Source of the DNA: Aliivibrio fischeri ATCC 7744 = JCM 18803 = DSM 507
GTDB lineage: Bacteria > Pseudomonadota > Gammaproteobacteria > Enterobacterales > Vibrionaceae
Length of the DNA: 64,000 bases
Reading direction: 5' to 3'
Assembly (NCBI RefSeq): GCF_023983475.1
Contig: NZ_CP092712.1
Span: 2,294,001 to 2,358,000, forward strand
Both the position numbers and the translations under genes were made by a program. Shown in pieces: positions 26,075 through 35,778 of the stretch (its first letter is position 1; every line of letters starts with the position of its first letter). The notes under the pieces are model-generated. The model did no database searches, was not told the DNA's origin, and was given only the letters and a program-made list of their open reading frames with translations.

Positions 26075-27373
26075 ATGAGTCAACAGTTTGTTTTCTGGCT
26101 CTCTATGGCAATCCCAGGCAGTGGACACCTTCTACTGCGTCGTATGCGCGAAGCCGTATTTGGTTTCTCGATGCTGGCCTTAGAGATATTGGTTTATATT
26201 CAATTTATTCTACCTAATTTCCGTCTATTAGCTGTTGAGCAGCCTAATGGAAAAATCACAATTGGTGCTGAGCGCTTTGTTGACGACTCTTTCCTTATTA
26301 TGGTCGGTTCAACCATTGGCGCTTTAATGCTATTGGTCTTTTTAGCTCTACACTATGCGTTTGCTCGTGATGCAAAAGATGTGAAGCGCCAAATAGAAGA
26401 GTCTGGTTTTGCGATTACCTTTACAGAAAAGGTTCGTGGTTTATCGCACGAAATCGTTCCTAATTTAATTACAGCACCTAAATTTATTCTTCTGTTCATC
26501 TTTGCCTTACTACCTGCCATTGTGTCGATAGTGGTAGCTTTCACCAACTATAAACGCCCGATTTTACCTCCAGCGTTTTTAATTGAATGGAAAGGATTAA
26601 CCAACTTCGAGCGTCTGTTTACCAGTGAACGAACAGCAGCAGCGTTTCAAGAAACATTAACTTGGACACTGACGTGGACTTTCTGTGCTTCAGCATTAAC
26701 CATCATCTTAGGTACTTTGCTGGCTGTTGTGGCAAACAATAAACACATTCGTGGTAAAAAGTTTTTCCGCACCGTTTACATTTTACCTTGGGCTGTTCCT
26801 GCGTTTTTAACCATCTTAGTTTTCCAACTCTTTTTCTCAAAAGTGGGTGGAATGAACACCATGGTTATTCCTTTCTTTACGGGTAATGAATATGACATTA
26901 GTACCGCTATTGGGTTCTTCCTTAATGCTGACTACGCAAAAATCACCATTATTTTGATTCAAGCGTGGTTGGGGTTCCCATACGTATTTATTTTAGTAAC
27001 GGGCGTACTACAAACCATCCCAGATGATCTTTATGAAGCCAGTGGCATTGATGGTGGTAACGCTTGGACTAACTTCTTTGATATTACCCTGCCATTGATT
27101 TTAATCAGTGTTGCTCCGGTATTCATCACTCAGTTCACCTTCAACTTTAACAACGTCACCATTGTTTACATGCTAGGTGAAGCAACGGTTCAAACCGTCG
27201 GCTCTATCTACAAACCATTGGATACCATTTCATCTCTTGGTTTCCGTTTAATGATGGATGCGAAATACAACGAAGCGGCAGTTTACACCTTGATTACCAG
27301 TACGGTTGTGGGTGCGGTCGTTCTGTATTCATGGCTAAAAGCGGGCGCATTTAAAAATGAGGAAGTGATGTAA
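26075..27373 (+). CDS. Maltodextrin-type ABC permease (MalF-like)
   Basis: Inner-membrane permease of 432 residues. Compared with simple permeases it has an extra N-terminal part with two membrane segments (about 12-45 and 70-95), as MalF proteins do. The ABC permease domain follows, with the EAA loop YEASGIDGGNAWTNFFDITLPL near residue 330 that contacts the ATPase. The gene ends on the ATG of the next permease (ATGTAATGG context), so the two are coupled. Confidence 0.9.
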   Translation: MSQQFVFWLSMAIPGSGHLLLRRMREAVFGFSMLALEILVYIQFILPNFRLLAVEQPNGKITIGAERFVDDSFLIMVGSTIGALMLLVFLALHYAFARDAKDVKRQIEESGFAITFTEKVRGLSHEIVPNLITAPKFILLFIFALLPAIVSIVVAFTNYKRPILPPAFLIEWKGLTNFERLFTSERTAAAFQETLTWTLTWTFCASALTIILGTLLAVVANNKHIRGKKFFRTVYILPWAVPAFLTILVFQLFFSKVGGMNTMVIPFFTGNEYDISTAIGFFLNADYAKITIILIQAWLGFPYVFILVTGVLQTIPDDLYEASGIDGGNAWTNFFDITLPLILISVAPVFITQFTFNFNNVTIVYMLGEATVQTVGSIYKPLDTISSLGFRLMMDAKYNEAAVYTLITSTVVGAVVLYSWLKAGAFKNEEVM

Positions 27374-28287
27374 TGGATAAGGCAATCAATCTCAATCATC
27401 AAGCAAAAGCAACTAAGTTCAATCGCCATGTCGTCACAAAAAACCTAGGGCTATTCTTTAGCTATGCGTTTTTAATTTCGATGGTGATCGTCATTATTTA
27501 CCCTATTTTGGTTACGTTAATGAGTGCGTTTAACGTCAGTAACTCACTCTATTCAACCTCATTTTTTCCTGAAAACTTCAGCTTAACGGAAAACTTTGTT
27601 TCGCTGTTTACGGATATTCCTTACTTAAGCTGGTATCGAAATACCTTCTTAGTATCGATTATTACTATGGTGCTTTCTACCGCAATTGTAACCGTGTCTG
27701 GCTTTGTTTATTCACGCTACCGTTACCAATCACGTAAAAGTGCATTGATGTCACTATTGATCATTCAAATCATCCCATCGGGTAGTGGTTTGATCGCGCT
27801 TTACGCTATTGCAAGTTCGATTGGGATCTACAGCTCTGAGAATGCCACGTTATATACCTACATCTTTATGATCCTTATCTACACCACAGGTGGGATAACC
27901 ATGAACACCATTTTGATGAAAGGTTACTACGATTCCATTCCTCGAGCTTTGGATGAATCAGCAAAAATTGATGGCGCAACACAAATGCAGATCTTCACAG
28001 AGATTCTACTGCCGTTAGTAAAACCGATGATCATGGTTATTGCGATTTTCTGTTTCTTAGGCCCGATTGGCGACATCATCATGCCGAAATTCCTGATCGC
28101 AAGTATGAGTGCAGAAGCGAAAACATTGGCCGTTGGTCTCATGGGGCTTATCAACAATATTAAAGAATCAAGCTACAACGTGTTTGCTGCTGGGGCGGTC
28201 TTGGCTGCAATTCCTCCTGTAGTTGTATTTTATAAATTTCAAGATTATATCGTGGGCGGCTTAACGTCTGGTGGAGTAAAAGGATAA
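27373..28287 (+). CDS. Maltodextrin-type ABC permease (MalG-like)
   Basis: Second inner-membrane permease, 304 residues, about six membrane segments. The EAA loop DESAKIDGATQMQIFTEILLPLVKP lies near residues 195-220, and the MalG-type N-terminus KNLGLFFSYAFLISMVIVIIYP is visible. Overlaps the preceding permease and is followed immediately by the ATPase gene whose ATG overlaps its stop. Confidence 0.9.
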   Translation: MDKAINLNHQAKATKFNRHVVTKNLGLFFSYAFLISMVIVIIYPILVTLMSAFNVSNSLYSTSFFPENFSLTENFVSLFTDIPYLSWYRNTFLVSIITMVLSTAIVTVSGFVYSRYRYQSRKSALMSLLIIQIIPSGSGLIALYAIASSIGIYSSENATLYTYIFMILIYTTGGITMNTILMKGYYDSIPRALDESAKIDGATQMQIFTEILLPLVKPMIMVIAIFCFLGPIGDIIMPKFLIASMSAEAKTLAVGLMGLINNIKESSYNVFAAGAVLAAIPPVVVFYKFQDYIVGGLTSGGVKG

Positions 28288-29423
28288 TGAGCAAGATTTC
28301 ACTAAGAAACATCAATAAAAAATACCCTAATTCTGATACCTACTCAGTAAGTAACTTCAACATCGATATTGAAGAAGGTGAGTTTATTGTACTTGTTGGC
28401 CCATCGGGGTGCGGTAAGTCCACCACGCTTCGTATGATTGCAGGGTTAGAAGATATTACCGAAGGCGAATTCATCATTGATGGCAAAGTCGTTAACAGCG
28501 TAAGCTCTAAAGATCGTGATATTGCGATGGTATTCCAAAGCTATGCACTCTACCCACATATGTCTGTTCGCGACAACATTGGTTATGGATTAAAACTGCG
28601 TAACTACCCGGCGAGTGAGATTAAAGATCACGTTGATAATATTTCAAAAGATCTGTTCCTAACAGAATATCTAGAACGCAAACCAAAAGAGCTGTCAGGT
28701 GGTCAACGTCAACGTGTCGCCCTTGGTCGTGCCATGGTTCGTACTCCAAAATTGTATCTAATGGATGAGCCGTTAAGTAACTTGGACGCCAAACTTCGCA
28801 CCACTACTCGTACTGAGATTTCACGTATGCATCGTGATAAAGGTGCGATCACTATTTACGTAACGCATGACCAAGTTGAAGCAATGACAATGGCTGATCG
28901 CATTGTATTAATGTCGATGGGCGAAGTTCAGCAAATTGGTACGCCAAAAGAGTTGTTTACTAACCCTAAAAATAGCTTCGTTGCGACCTTTATGGGCATG
29001 CCTTCAATGAACATTATTGAAGGGGTTTATGAAGGTGGGCAGTTCACTTGTCACTCTTTCGCCATCACATTAAGTGAAGAAGACCAACGCATATTAAATA
29101 ACGCTGGTTACAACGGTAAATCTGTCTGCTTGGGCGCACGCTCTAGTGCGATTCGTTCAGGCAAGAAATACGAAGAAGCCTTCCCTGATTGCTGCTTTGA
29201 AACCACGGCATTAAACAGTGAATATCTGGGTGATAGCGTCAATGTTTTCTTCGATGCGGCACCAATGAATATGTTTGTTGGTACGTTGGGTACGGGTGAA
29301 CCTGACGTTGAGATTGATGAAAAAATCACGTTAGTTATCGATAACACCAAACTTCACTTTTTTGATAGTGACACTCAAGAGTCGATTAAATACCCAATCA
29401 AAGCGGCTGAGTTCCAAAAATAA
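28287..29423 (+). CDS. Maltodextrin-type ABC transporter ATPase (MalK/MsmK-like)
   Basis: Cytoplasmic ATPase, 378 residues, energising the uptake complex. Walker A GPSGCGKST (about 38-46), Q-loop VFQSYALYPHM, signature LSGGQRQRVALGRAMVR, Walker B LYLMDEPLSNLDAKLR, H-loop YVTHDQVEAM. The C-terminal 140 residues are the OB-like regulatory domain seen in MalK. Last gene of the transporter block; a strong hairpin follows before the enzyme genes. Confidence 0.93.
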   Translation: MSKISLRNINKKYPNSDTYSVSNFNIDIEEGEFIVLVGPSGCGKSTTLRMIAGLEDITEGEFIIDGKVVNSVSSKDRDIAMVFQSYALYPHMSVRDNIGYGLKLRNYPASEIKDHVDNISKDLFLTEYLERKPKELSGGQRQRVALGRAMVRTPKLYLMDEPLSNLDAKLRTTTRTEISRMHRDKGAITIYVTHDQVEAMTMADRIVLMSMGEVQQIGTPKELFTNPKNSFVATFMGMPSMNIIEGVYEGGQFTCHSFAITLSEEDQRILNNAGYNGKSVCLGARSSAIRSGKKYEEAFPDCCFETTALNSEYLGDSVNVFFDAAPMNMFVGTLGTGEPDVEIDEKITLVIDNTKLHFFDSDTQESIKYPIKAAEFQK

Positions 29424-29438
29424 TTGATCCCATAACCC

Positions 29439-29476
29439 TTCCCTCTTACGTCACATTACGACGTAGTGAGGGAAGT
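29439..29476 (+). other. Intercistronic hairpin after the ATPase gene
   Basis: CTTCCCTC plus ACGTC (29439-29453) pairs with GACGT plus GAGGGAAG (29461-29476). The 13 pairs are interrupted by one small internal loop, and TTCTTC follows. It may be a partial terminator or processing site that lowers expression of the enzyme genes relative to the transporter. Confidence 0.65.
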
Positions 29477-29514
29477 TCTTCACACATTTCGCCTTAACAA
29501 AAAGGAGGCATACC

Positions 29515-30138
29515 TTGATTTTTCGCGGACAACTTCAACGCATTCACGACTACATGTTTCATATTGCGGTTGCCATCGTTATTTTTATTTCGGGGTTTAT
29601 TATCGCCTATAGCAATCTGCCAAAACCTTCGTTTGAATTCAGCACCTTTGTTGAACAACAAGAAAAGTTCAAACAATGTGTAAACAATGAGGCGCTCTTT
29701 CTTTCTGCTAAAGGGTTTGAAAATAGCTATGCCACCCTTTCGCTCGAATCCATTCAAAACCAATTTAAAGCACTGCGTGATCAGATCCCAAGTGACTGTG
29801 GATCATTTCATGTAGAAAGCAGCTATGAACAACTTGAAGAGATGGCCTTACCTGTATTAGCAGAAGCACAACGCTTTTATGGCTCAAAAGAGGTCAAAGC
29901 GGTCAATGCCGTTTACACCACGCCATCTCAATACAATGCATTACTTGAACAACCACAACCGTATTTATTTTTTATTTCAGATAAGCACCAAGAGCGCATT
30001 GTCGCTATGAAGGTAACACCAACCAAAGAGAGCCTTCACATCACACCACTTTGGGAATATGAACAGAGCCAAGATCTCGCTTATACCCAAGGTGAAGTAC
30101 AAAAGTTATTACTCGTTTACAACGAAATTAAAAGCTAA
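29515..30138 (+). CDS. Membrane-anchored protein of unknown function in the maltodextrin operon
   Basis: 207 residues; not recognised. The start is TTG at 29515, supported by a perfect AAAGGAGG ending six bases before it; no ATG nearby has a comparable site. One N-terminal membrane segment (about 14-32, FHIAVAIVIFISGFIIAY) and a soluble domain of about 170 residues, probably periplasmic, with two Cys in the mature domain (NNC... and SDCGSF) that could form a disulfide. Placed between the transporter and the glucan enzymes, so a role in alpha-glucan use is suggested only by position. Confidence 0.75.
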   Translation: MIFRGQLQRIHDYMFHIAVAIVIFISGFIIAYSNLPKPSFEFSTFVEQQEKFKQCVNNEALFLSAKGFENSYATLSLESIQNQFKALRDQIPSDCGSFHVESSYEQLEEMALPVLAEAQRFYGSKEVKAVNAVYTTPSQYNALLEQPQPYLFFISDKHQERIVAMKVTPTKESLHITPLWEYEQSQDLAYTQGEVQKLLLVYNEIKS

Positions 30139-30159
30139 CACCAATAGCTATTTAACTTA

Positions 30160-30178
30160 TTGGCCTATCGTAGGCCAA
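30160..30178 (+). other. Short intercistronic hairpin
   Basis: Perfect 8-bp stem TTGGCCTA/TAGGCCAA with a 3-base loop between the unknown gene and the glucosidase gene. No T-run; probably an RNA processing or stability element. Confidence 0.5.
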
Positions 30179-30227
30179 AAAGGCACAAGCTAGCCGATTA
30201 GGTATTTTTTGTCATAAAGGATTTCAC

Positions 30228-32195
30228 ATGAAAATCTCTCTTTCTAAAGCTAACTTTCGCGATATGAATCGCCTTGAAGAATCAAATTACTTACTAACCA
30301 ATGGGTTAGGCGGTTATTCATCATTAACTCTTGCTGGTTCTTGTAGCCGAAATGATCACGCGCTATTTATGGGAAGCCTAGTGGCTCCTAATAGTCGTTT
30401 TTGTTTTGTTCGCCATTTAGATGATCGCCTGACACTGGCAAATGGCACATCACACCCACTCTCTTCTCAAGCAAAAGTGAACCCATACGATACGGTTGAT
30501 TCATCCCTTTTATTTGATAATTTTAGCCAGACTTACTTACCTCAATACACTTATCGTATCGATGGTATTGAAATCACAAAGACCATCGTCATGGCACAAG
30601 GCGTGAATCGCTTAGGGGTTGAATACCGTGTATTTAATCCGTTAAAACACCCATTCACTTTAGATATCACACCGAAATATCACTTCTGTGCGAAAGGTGA
30701 GGCATTATCAAAAGAACAAGCTTTCATTCATCAAGAAGGCAAAGTGAGTAGTAACGGACAAACACTGCATTACCGTCATAACGGTTCAAATACGGCCCTA
30801 TCAGCACCAAGCTATGAGTCTGGATTGTATTTCTCTTATGACGCTCGAGACGGACGTTCGGCAAGTGATGCTCAAGTGGCGCTGCATACCATTACCTTTG
30901 ATGGCACAGAGAGTAACGAATCCTTTTTTGTTATCTTCGAGGCAGAAGAAGAACGAGCACATTACTTAGCACCAAGCTCTATTGAAACCATGATCAATGA
31001 GGAAGTTCAACGTCAGCAAGCCTGTATTACACAATCAGGTCTAAAGAGTACGTTTGCTCAGCAATTGGTTCGAGCAAGTGATCAATTTGTCGTAATGCGC
31101 GATTCAACCGAATCGAAATCCATTATTGCTGGCTACCCATTCTTTGCCGATTGGGGACGCGATACCATGATTGCACTTTGGGGATGTAATTTATCCACCA
31201 ACCAATTTGAAGATGCAAAACAAATATTCAGAACCTTCATCCGTTATGAGCATAAAGGGATCTTACCCAACTTATTCCCAGAAGCGGGTGTCGAACCTAT
31301 GTACAACACCATTGATGCCGCCCTTTTATTTGTGGTGAGCCTGTATGAATATTACCAAGCCAGTAACGATCTCGATTTTATTCGTGATGAAGCTTACGAC
31401 TGCATGGTGAATATTTATCAGCATTATCGTAATGGCACCGATTTCGATATCAAAATGCTAGATAACGGCTTAATTAGCGGTGGTAGTGGTTTGGATCAAC
31501 TGACATGGATGGACGTTCGTTATGGCGATATTCTTCCAACGCCTCGCCAAGGTTGCGCCGTTGAGATCAATGCGCTTTGGTATAACGCGTTATCTATTCT
31601 GCATTTCTTTAACCAAAAGTTAGGGAAATCAATGCCAGAATTACCGGCTCTAACTGAGCAAGTAAAAGAAACATTTAATCACGCTTTCTACAATGATAAA
31701 GGCTATTTAAACGATTGGATTAAAGGTGAGGAAGTGAATCAACAAATTCGTCCAAACCAAGCTTATGCTGTTGGTCTTCCTTTCCCTATTTTAAGTGAAG
31801 AAAAAGCGCGTTCGGTTATTTTAAATATCTACCAGCACCTTTATACCCCGCTTGGTTTACGCTCTTTAGCGATGCAAGATCCCGAGTTTAAATCGGTACA
31901 TACTGGGTCTCATTATGATCGCGATATGGCTTACCACCAAGGTACCGTTTGGGGCTTTATGATTGGTCAGTTCCTGATGGGTATTTTACGTCACTTCCCT
32001 AATGACGCTTCACTCATGCACATTGTCGAGCAGTTCATTGCTCATAACCAAGATGCGCTATCTGAAGGGTGTATTGGTCAATTAGCTGAAATTTATGATG
32101 GTTACTCACCTAACCAATCTCGAGGCTGTTTTGCTCAAGCTTGGAGCGTCAGCGAAGTGTTACGTGTTCTTAAACATTATGAAGAACGTATCTAA
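30228..32195 (+). CDS. Amylo-alpha-1,6-glucosidase-type enzyme (glycogen debranching family)
   Basis: 655 residues with the two-domain plan of bacterial/archaeal debranching enzymes: an N-terminal beta domain (1-250, starting NYLLTNGLGGYSSLTLAGS) and a C-terminal (alpha/alpha)6 barrel. Conserved stretches include AGYPFFADWGRDTMIALWG, NTIDAALLFVVSLYEY, GLDQLTWMDVR and the C-terminal SHYDRDMAYHQGTVWGFMIG. There is no signal peptide, so it works in the cytosol on imported branched dextrins. AAAGGA precedes the ATG. Pairs with the GH13 enzyme 33 bases downstream. Confidence 0.88.
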   Translation: MKISLSKANFRDMNRLEESNYLLTNGLGGYSSLTLAGSCSRNDHALFMGSLVAPNSRFCFVRHLDDRLTLANGTSHPLSSQAKVNPYDTVDSSLLFDNFSQTYLPQYTYRIDGIEITKTIVMAQGVNRLGVEYRVFNPLKHPFTLDITPKYHFCAKGEALSKEQAFIHQEGKVSSNGQTLHYRHNGSNTALSAPSYESGLYFSYDARDGRSASDAQVALHTITFDGTESNESFFVIFEAEEERAHYLAPSSIETMINEEVQRQQACITQSGLKSTFAQQLVRASDQFVVMRDSTESKSIIAGYPFFADWGRDTMIALWGCNLSTNQFEDAKQIFRTFIRYEHKGILPNLFPEAGVEPMYNTIDAALLFVVSLYEYYQASNDLDFIRDEAYDCMVNIYQHYRNGTDFDIKMLDNGLISGGSGLDQLTWMDVRYGDILPTPRQGCAVEINALWYNALSILHFFNQKLGKSMPELPALTEQVKETFNHAFYNDKGYLNDWIKGEEVNQQIRPNQAYAVGLPFPILSEEKARSVILNIYQHLYTPLGLRSLAMQDPEFKSVHTGSHYDRDMAYHQGTVWGFMIGQFLMGILRHFPNDASLMHIVEQFIAHNQDALSEGCIGQLAEIYDGYSPNQSRGCFAQAWSVSEVLRVLKHYEERI

Positions 32196-32228
32196 CCATT
32201 ACGAACTTAACGCTAAACGGTATTAATA

Positions 32229-34061
32229 ATGATTACAAAAGCAGCGATTTATCATCGATCTCACTCTAGTTATTCTTATGCATATGATAAGGACACACTT
32301 CATTTGCGAATTCGTACCGCAAAAGGAGAAGTAGACAATGCGACGCTAAGAATTGGCGACCCATACGATTGGAGCTTTGGTGGCGGTGGCGGCAATTTAA
32401 ATGCAGAAGACGCAAGCGGCTGGACAGGTGGAACCAACTTACCCATGATAAAAGAGTGTGAAACAGAACTGTTTGACTACTGGTTTTGTGAAGCACAACC
32501 TCGCTTTTATCGTGCACGTTACGCTTTCCTTCTTGAAGGCAAAGACAGTGAAAAATTACTGGTAAGCGAAAAACTCATCACTCAAATAACCGATGATGCC
32601 GATCCAATACTCAGTCAATTACTGAATTTTTATTGCTTCCCATACATGAACCCAACCGATGTATTTAACGCACCAGAATGGGTTAAAGAAACCATTTGGT
32701 ATCAAATCTTCCCAGAGCGTTTTGCTAATGGTGATCCATCTATCTCACCAAAAAATGTATTACCTTGGGGATCAGAAGATCCAAAAACCAACAGTTTCTT
32801 TGGTGGTGATTTACAAGGGGTTATTGATCATCTTGATTACCTGCAAGACCTCGGTATTACTGGTATTTATTTCACGCCAATCACTCAAGGTGAAACGAAC
32901 CATAAATACGACACCACCGATTATTTAAAAGTAGATCCCGCTTTTGGTAGTGATGAAACGGTTCATACCTTAATAGATGAAGCACATAAACGTGGCATGA
33001 AAGTCATGCTAGATGCGGTATTTAATCATATCGGTGCTAATTCAATTCAGTGGCAAGATGTCATTAAACATGGCAAAGACTCTCAATACATCGATTGGTT
33101 TTATGTAGAGCAATTTCCGCTGATTGATGAGTCAAAAAAAGCGCACCACAGTAAAGAGCAATTAAATTATCGTGCCTTTGCTTTTGCGCAAAACATGCCA
33201 AAACTCAATACAGAAAATCCAGAAGTGATTGAATACCTAATTGAAGTTGGCCGTTACTGGGTGAAAAACTTTGATATTGATGCATGGCGTTTAGATGTAG
33301 CAAACGAAGTTGATCAACGTTTTTGGCGACGCTTCCGTGATGAACTAAAAGCCATCAAACCTGAGTTATATATTTTAGGTGAAGTGTGGCACGACTCGAT
33401 GAACTGGCTAGGTGGCGATCAGTTTGATGGCGTAATGAATTACCCATTAGCGGATGCCATGTTAGGCTTTTTTGCCCATGACAACCTAAGTGCAAATCAG
33501 TTTAAATTTGCGGTAAATGACGTTAATGCCAACTACCCTATTAACGTGAATGAAGTGGCCTTTTCATTACTTGATAGCCACGATACACCACGCATTATTA
33601 ACCGATGCAACGGCAATAAAGAGAAAGCGAAGTTAGCCTATTTGTTCCAATTCACTCACAGTGGTACGCCTTGTATTTATTACGGTGGTGAAATTGGACT
33701 AGATGGTGGTGCAGATCCACTTAACCGAAAATGCATGATTTGGGATGAACGTCAGCATGATATGAACATGAAACATCACATCATGCAGATCATCAAACTA
33801 CGTAAAGCTCACCCAGCGTTACGTGCTCATGCCATAAACTGGCTAGTGGTTGACGATGAACAACAGTGCTTTATCTACCAAAAAGAATATCAGGATGAAC
33901 GTATTATTATAGCTATGAACAACAGTAATGCCCCCGCTTGTATGACGCTTCCTAGTGAGTGGTGTGATCAAGAGGTCACCGATATTTATCATGAAACTGC
34001 CGTTAAATTAACGCAAAGTTTGACGGTGCCTGCATTTGGCTTTGCTGTTTATCAAATTTAA
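32229..34061 (+). CDS. GH13 alpha-amylase family enzyme (cyclomaltodextrinase/neopullulanase type)
   Basis: 610 residues. N-terminal immunoglobulin-like (CBM34-type) domain to about 125, then the GH13 barrel: VMLDAVFNHIG (region I), DAWRLDVANEVD with nucleophile Asp356, LGEVWHDSMNW with acid/base Glu385, and LLDSHDTPRI with Asp452. The N-terminal domain and lack of a signal peptide point to the cytosolic cyclomaltodextrinase/maltogenic amylase/neopullulanase group. It would cut imported maltodextrins or cyclodextrins. The ribosome site is weak. Confidence 0.9.
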   Translation: MITKAAIYHRSHSSYSYAYDKDTLHLRIRTAKGEVDNATLRIGDPYDWSFGGGGGNLNAEDASGWTGGTNLPMIKECETELFDYWFCEAQPRFYRARYAFLLEGKDSEKLLVSEKLITQITDDADPILSQLLNFYCFPYMNPTDVFNAPEWVKETIWYQIFPERFANGDPSISPKNVLPWGSEDPKTNSFFGGDLQGVIDHLDYLQDLGITGIYFTPITQGETNHKYDTTDYLKVDPAFGSDETVHTLIDEAHKRGMKVMLDAVFNHIGANSIQWQDVIKHGKDSQYIDWFYVEQFPLIDESKKAHHSKEQLNYRAFAFAQNMPKLNTENPEVIEYLIEVGRYWVKNFDIDAWRLDVANEVDQRFWRRFRDELKAIKPELYILGEVWHDSMNWLGGDQFDGVMNYPLADAMLGFFAHDNLSANQFKFAVNDVNANYPINVNEVAFSLLDSHDTPRIINRCNGNKEKAKLAYLFQFTHSGTPCIYYGGEIGLDGGADPLNRKCMIWDERQHDMNMKHHIMQIIKLRKAHPALRAHAINWLVVDDEQQCFIYQKEYQDERIIIAMNNSNAPACMTLPSEWCDQEVTDIYHETAVKLTQSLTVPAFGFAVYQI

Positions 34062-34130
34062 ACGCTATAAGTAGCAATGTATTGATAAGAAACATAAAAT
34101 AGCTCTTTTCGATTAGTCTGAAGAGCTATT

Positions 34131-35066
34131 ATGTTTAAATTAATGCTTCAATTCATACAAGTTGCAAAAGCACAAAATGTTACGCAAGCCGCGAACACCT
34201 TATGCTTAAGCCAACCGACGTTAAGTCATAATATGCAGAAACTAGAGGAAAAGCTGGGAAGCAAACTGTTTTATCGCAATTCAAAAGGGATCACCCTCAC
34301 CTCCAGTGGCGAAGTGCTCTACGAGCAAGCCAAAATGATGCAGCATTTATACGAAAATACCCTTCATAAATTAGAAAAAAATAAGTTACGGCACCAAACG
34401 GAATTAAAAATTGGTTGCGGTGATGCTTGGTGGCATCTATTTGTTCGTGACTGTGTTCAAGATTTTAGAGATACCAACCCTCACAGCAATATCACCATTG
34501 ATGTAGGTGACCACTTGCAGTTAATGAACCTGCTCCTCAGTGATGAAATCAGCATTTTTGTCGGTCATGAAATATTAGGTCTGGCTCAATACGAAGATAT
34601 CCTTTTCCACCCTCTCTTTAGTAGTCATGAAGAAGTGTATGTTCGAAAAGATCATCCACTCTTAGAGCGAGTGTGCAGTGATGAAGATATTGCCCGTTTT
34701 CCTTCAGTTGATTTAGGGGCATCAAAAAAACGCTATGCGCATCTCGTGCAGCAACAAAATAATGAATTAAGTACCTTTCAAAAACGACACTACCTGCAAG
34801 AAAAGGTGATTTACAACACCAACTCCTTATTAACGGCTCTTGATTTACTGCAAAATAGTGACGCTATTTTACCTTACCCTGTGGGCATGAAAGCGTATTT
34901 TGAAGGTTTTGGAATTGTGCCGTTAAAAATGAAGAAATGCTTTGGTAAAGCGACGATTGGCGCCTATCTGCATAAAGATGGGCAGCAAAATAAACAAAGT
35001 ATTGCGCTATTAGAACAATTTAAAGAATTAATAAAAAATAATCCTCAAATTAAAGGCAAAGAATAG
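34131..35066 (+). CDS. LysR-type transcriptional regulator
   Basis: 311 residues: N-terminal winged helix-turn-helix (FIQVAKAQNVTQAANTLCLSQPTLSHNMQKLEEKLGSKLFYR) and a C-terminal periplasmic-binding-like effector domain. It follows the GH13 gene on the same strand by 70 bases, in the gap with GAAGAG as ribosome site. It may control the maltodextrin genes or be independent; no T-n11-A operator was assigned. Confidence 0.9.
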   Translation: MFKLMLQFIQVAKAQNVTQAANTLCLSQPTLSHNMQKLEEKLGSKLFYRNSKGITLTSSGEVLYEQAKMMQHLYENTLHKLEKNKLRHQTELKIGCGDAWWHLFVRDCVQDFRDTNPHSNITIDVGDHLQLMNLLLSDEISIFVGHEILGLAQYEDILFHPLFSSHEEVYVRKDHPLLERVCSDEDIARFPSVDLGASKKRYAHLVQQQNNELSTFQKRHYLQEKVIYNTNSLLTALDLLQNSDAILPYPVGMKAYFEGFGIVPLKMKKCFGKATIGAYLHKDGQQNKQSIALLEQFKELIKNNPQIKGKE

Positions 35067-35074
35067 AAACAATA

Positions 35075-35104
35075 AAGCCCAGAGCAGTACATCTCTGGGC
35101 TTTT
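35075..35104. terminator. Bidirectional terminator between the lysR-type gene and mgtE-like gene
   Basis: Perfect 10-bp stem AAGCCCAGAG/CTCTGGGCTT (35075-35084 with 35093-35102), TTTT on the plus side and an A-rich stretch on the left, between converging genes. Confidence 0.88.
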
Positions 35105-35110
35105 ACTAGA

Positions 35111-35737
35111 TTAACCGATATCTAATATTGCAGAAGCGATAGCAAAATAAATCAATACACCAGAGATATCAGCAATGGATGTGATCATAGGGGCACTGGC
35201 TGATGCAGGGTCCAAGTTGAGTTTATGCAAAACAAAAGGCAGAACAGTTCCAACCAAACTACCAATCAACACAATGGCTACCATACTGATGCCGACGACC
35301 ATCGCAATTTCATAACCACCACGATATAGCCCCAAAAAATAAACAGCGATTGCCATACTAAAACCAAGACCTAAAGCAACAAACATTTCTCTTGCTAACA
35401 TTCGTCCCCAATCATTAGGATGAACATCGCCAGTGGCCAGCGCTCGAACCATTAATGTTGCAGATTGCGATCCTGCATTACCACCGCTATCAATTAATAG
35501 TGGTAAAAAGAAAACCAACGCAACATAAGAGGTAATGATCTCTTCAAAATACGCGATTCCTGCTCCAGAAAAAATATTTCCAAAAACTAAAATAACGAGC
35601 CAAAAAACACGCTTTTTATAAAGTAAACCAATAGAAGCATTCTTGATACTGATCCCCAAGTTTTCTGCATGTGTTTCTTTATGCATCATCTCTGAAGTAT
35701 CAGTGTGTGAAGTCGAATTTTTTTGTACAAATTCCAT
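35111..35737 (-). CDS. Stand-alone MgtE-type channel domain (divalent cation transporter)
   Basis: 208 residues containing only the MgtE transmembrane domain: about five membrane segments, the pore signatures [22 protein letters not shown] and [23 protein letters not shown]. Full MgtE has about 450 residues, with an N-domain and two CBS domains that sense cytosolic magnesium. Here these are replaced by a 40-residue polar N-terminus, so gating must differ. ATG 35737 has AGAGGA, but that site lies in a hairpin. Substrate (magnesium or another divalent ion) is inferred. Confidence 0.85.
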   Translation of the reverse strand: MEFVQKNSTSHTDTSEMMHKETHAENLGISIKNASIGLLYKKRVFWLVILVFGNIFSGAGIAYFEEIITSYVALVFFLPLLIDSGGNAGSQSATLMVRALATGDVHPNDWGRMLAREMFVALGLGFSMAIAVYFLGLYRGGYEIAMVVGISMVAIVLIGSLVGTVLPFVLHKLNLDPASASAPMITSIADISGVLIYFAIASAILDIG

Positions 35738-35740
35738 AAT

Positions 35741-35762
35741 ACGTCCTCTGCTCTGAAGACGT
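35741..35762 (-). promoter_or_regulatory. Hairpin sequestering the mgtE-like ribosome site
   Basis: Minus strand: ACGTCTTC (35762-35755), 6-base loop, GAGGACGT (35748-35741); 8 pairs including one U-G. The AGAGGA Shine-Dalgarno (35749-35744) is inside the 3' arm, and the stem ends three bases before the ATG. Confidence 0.7.
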
Positions 35763-35778
35763 AATTATCCTCAGAACA

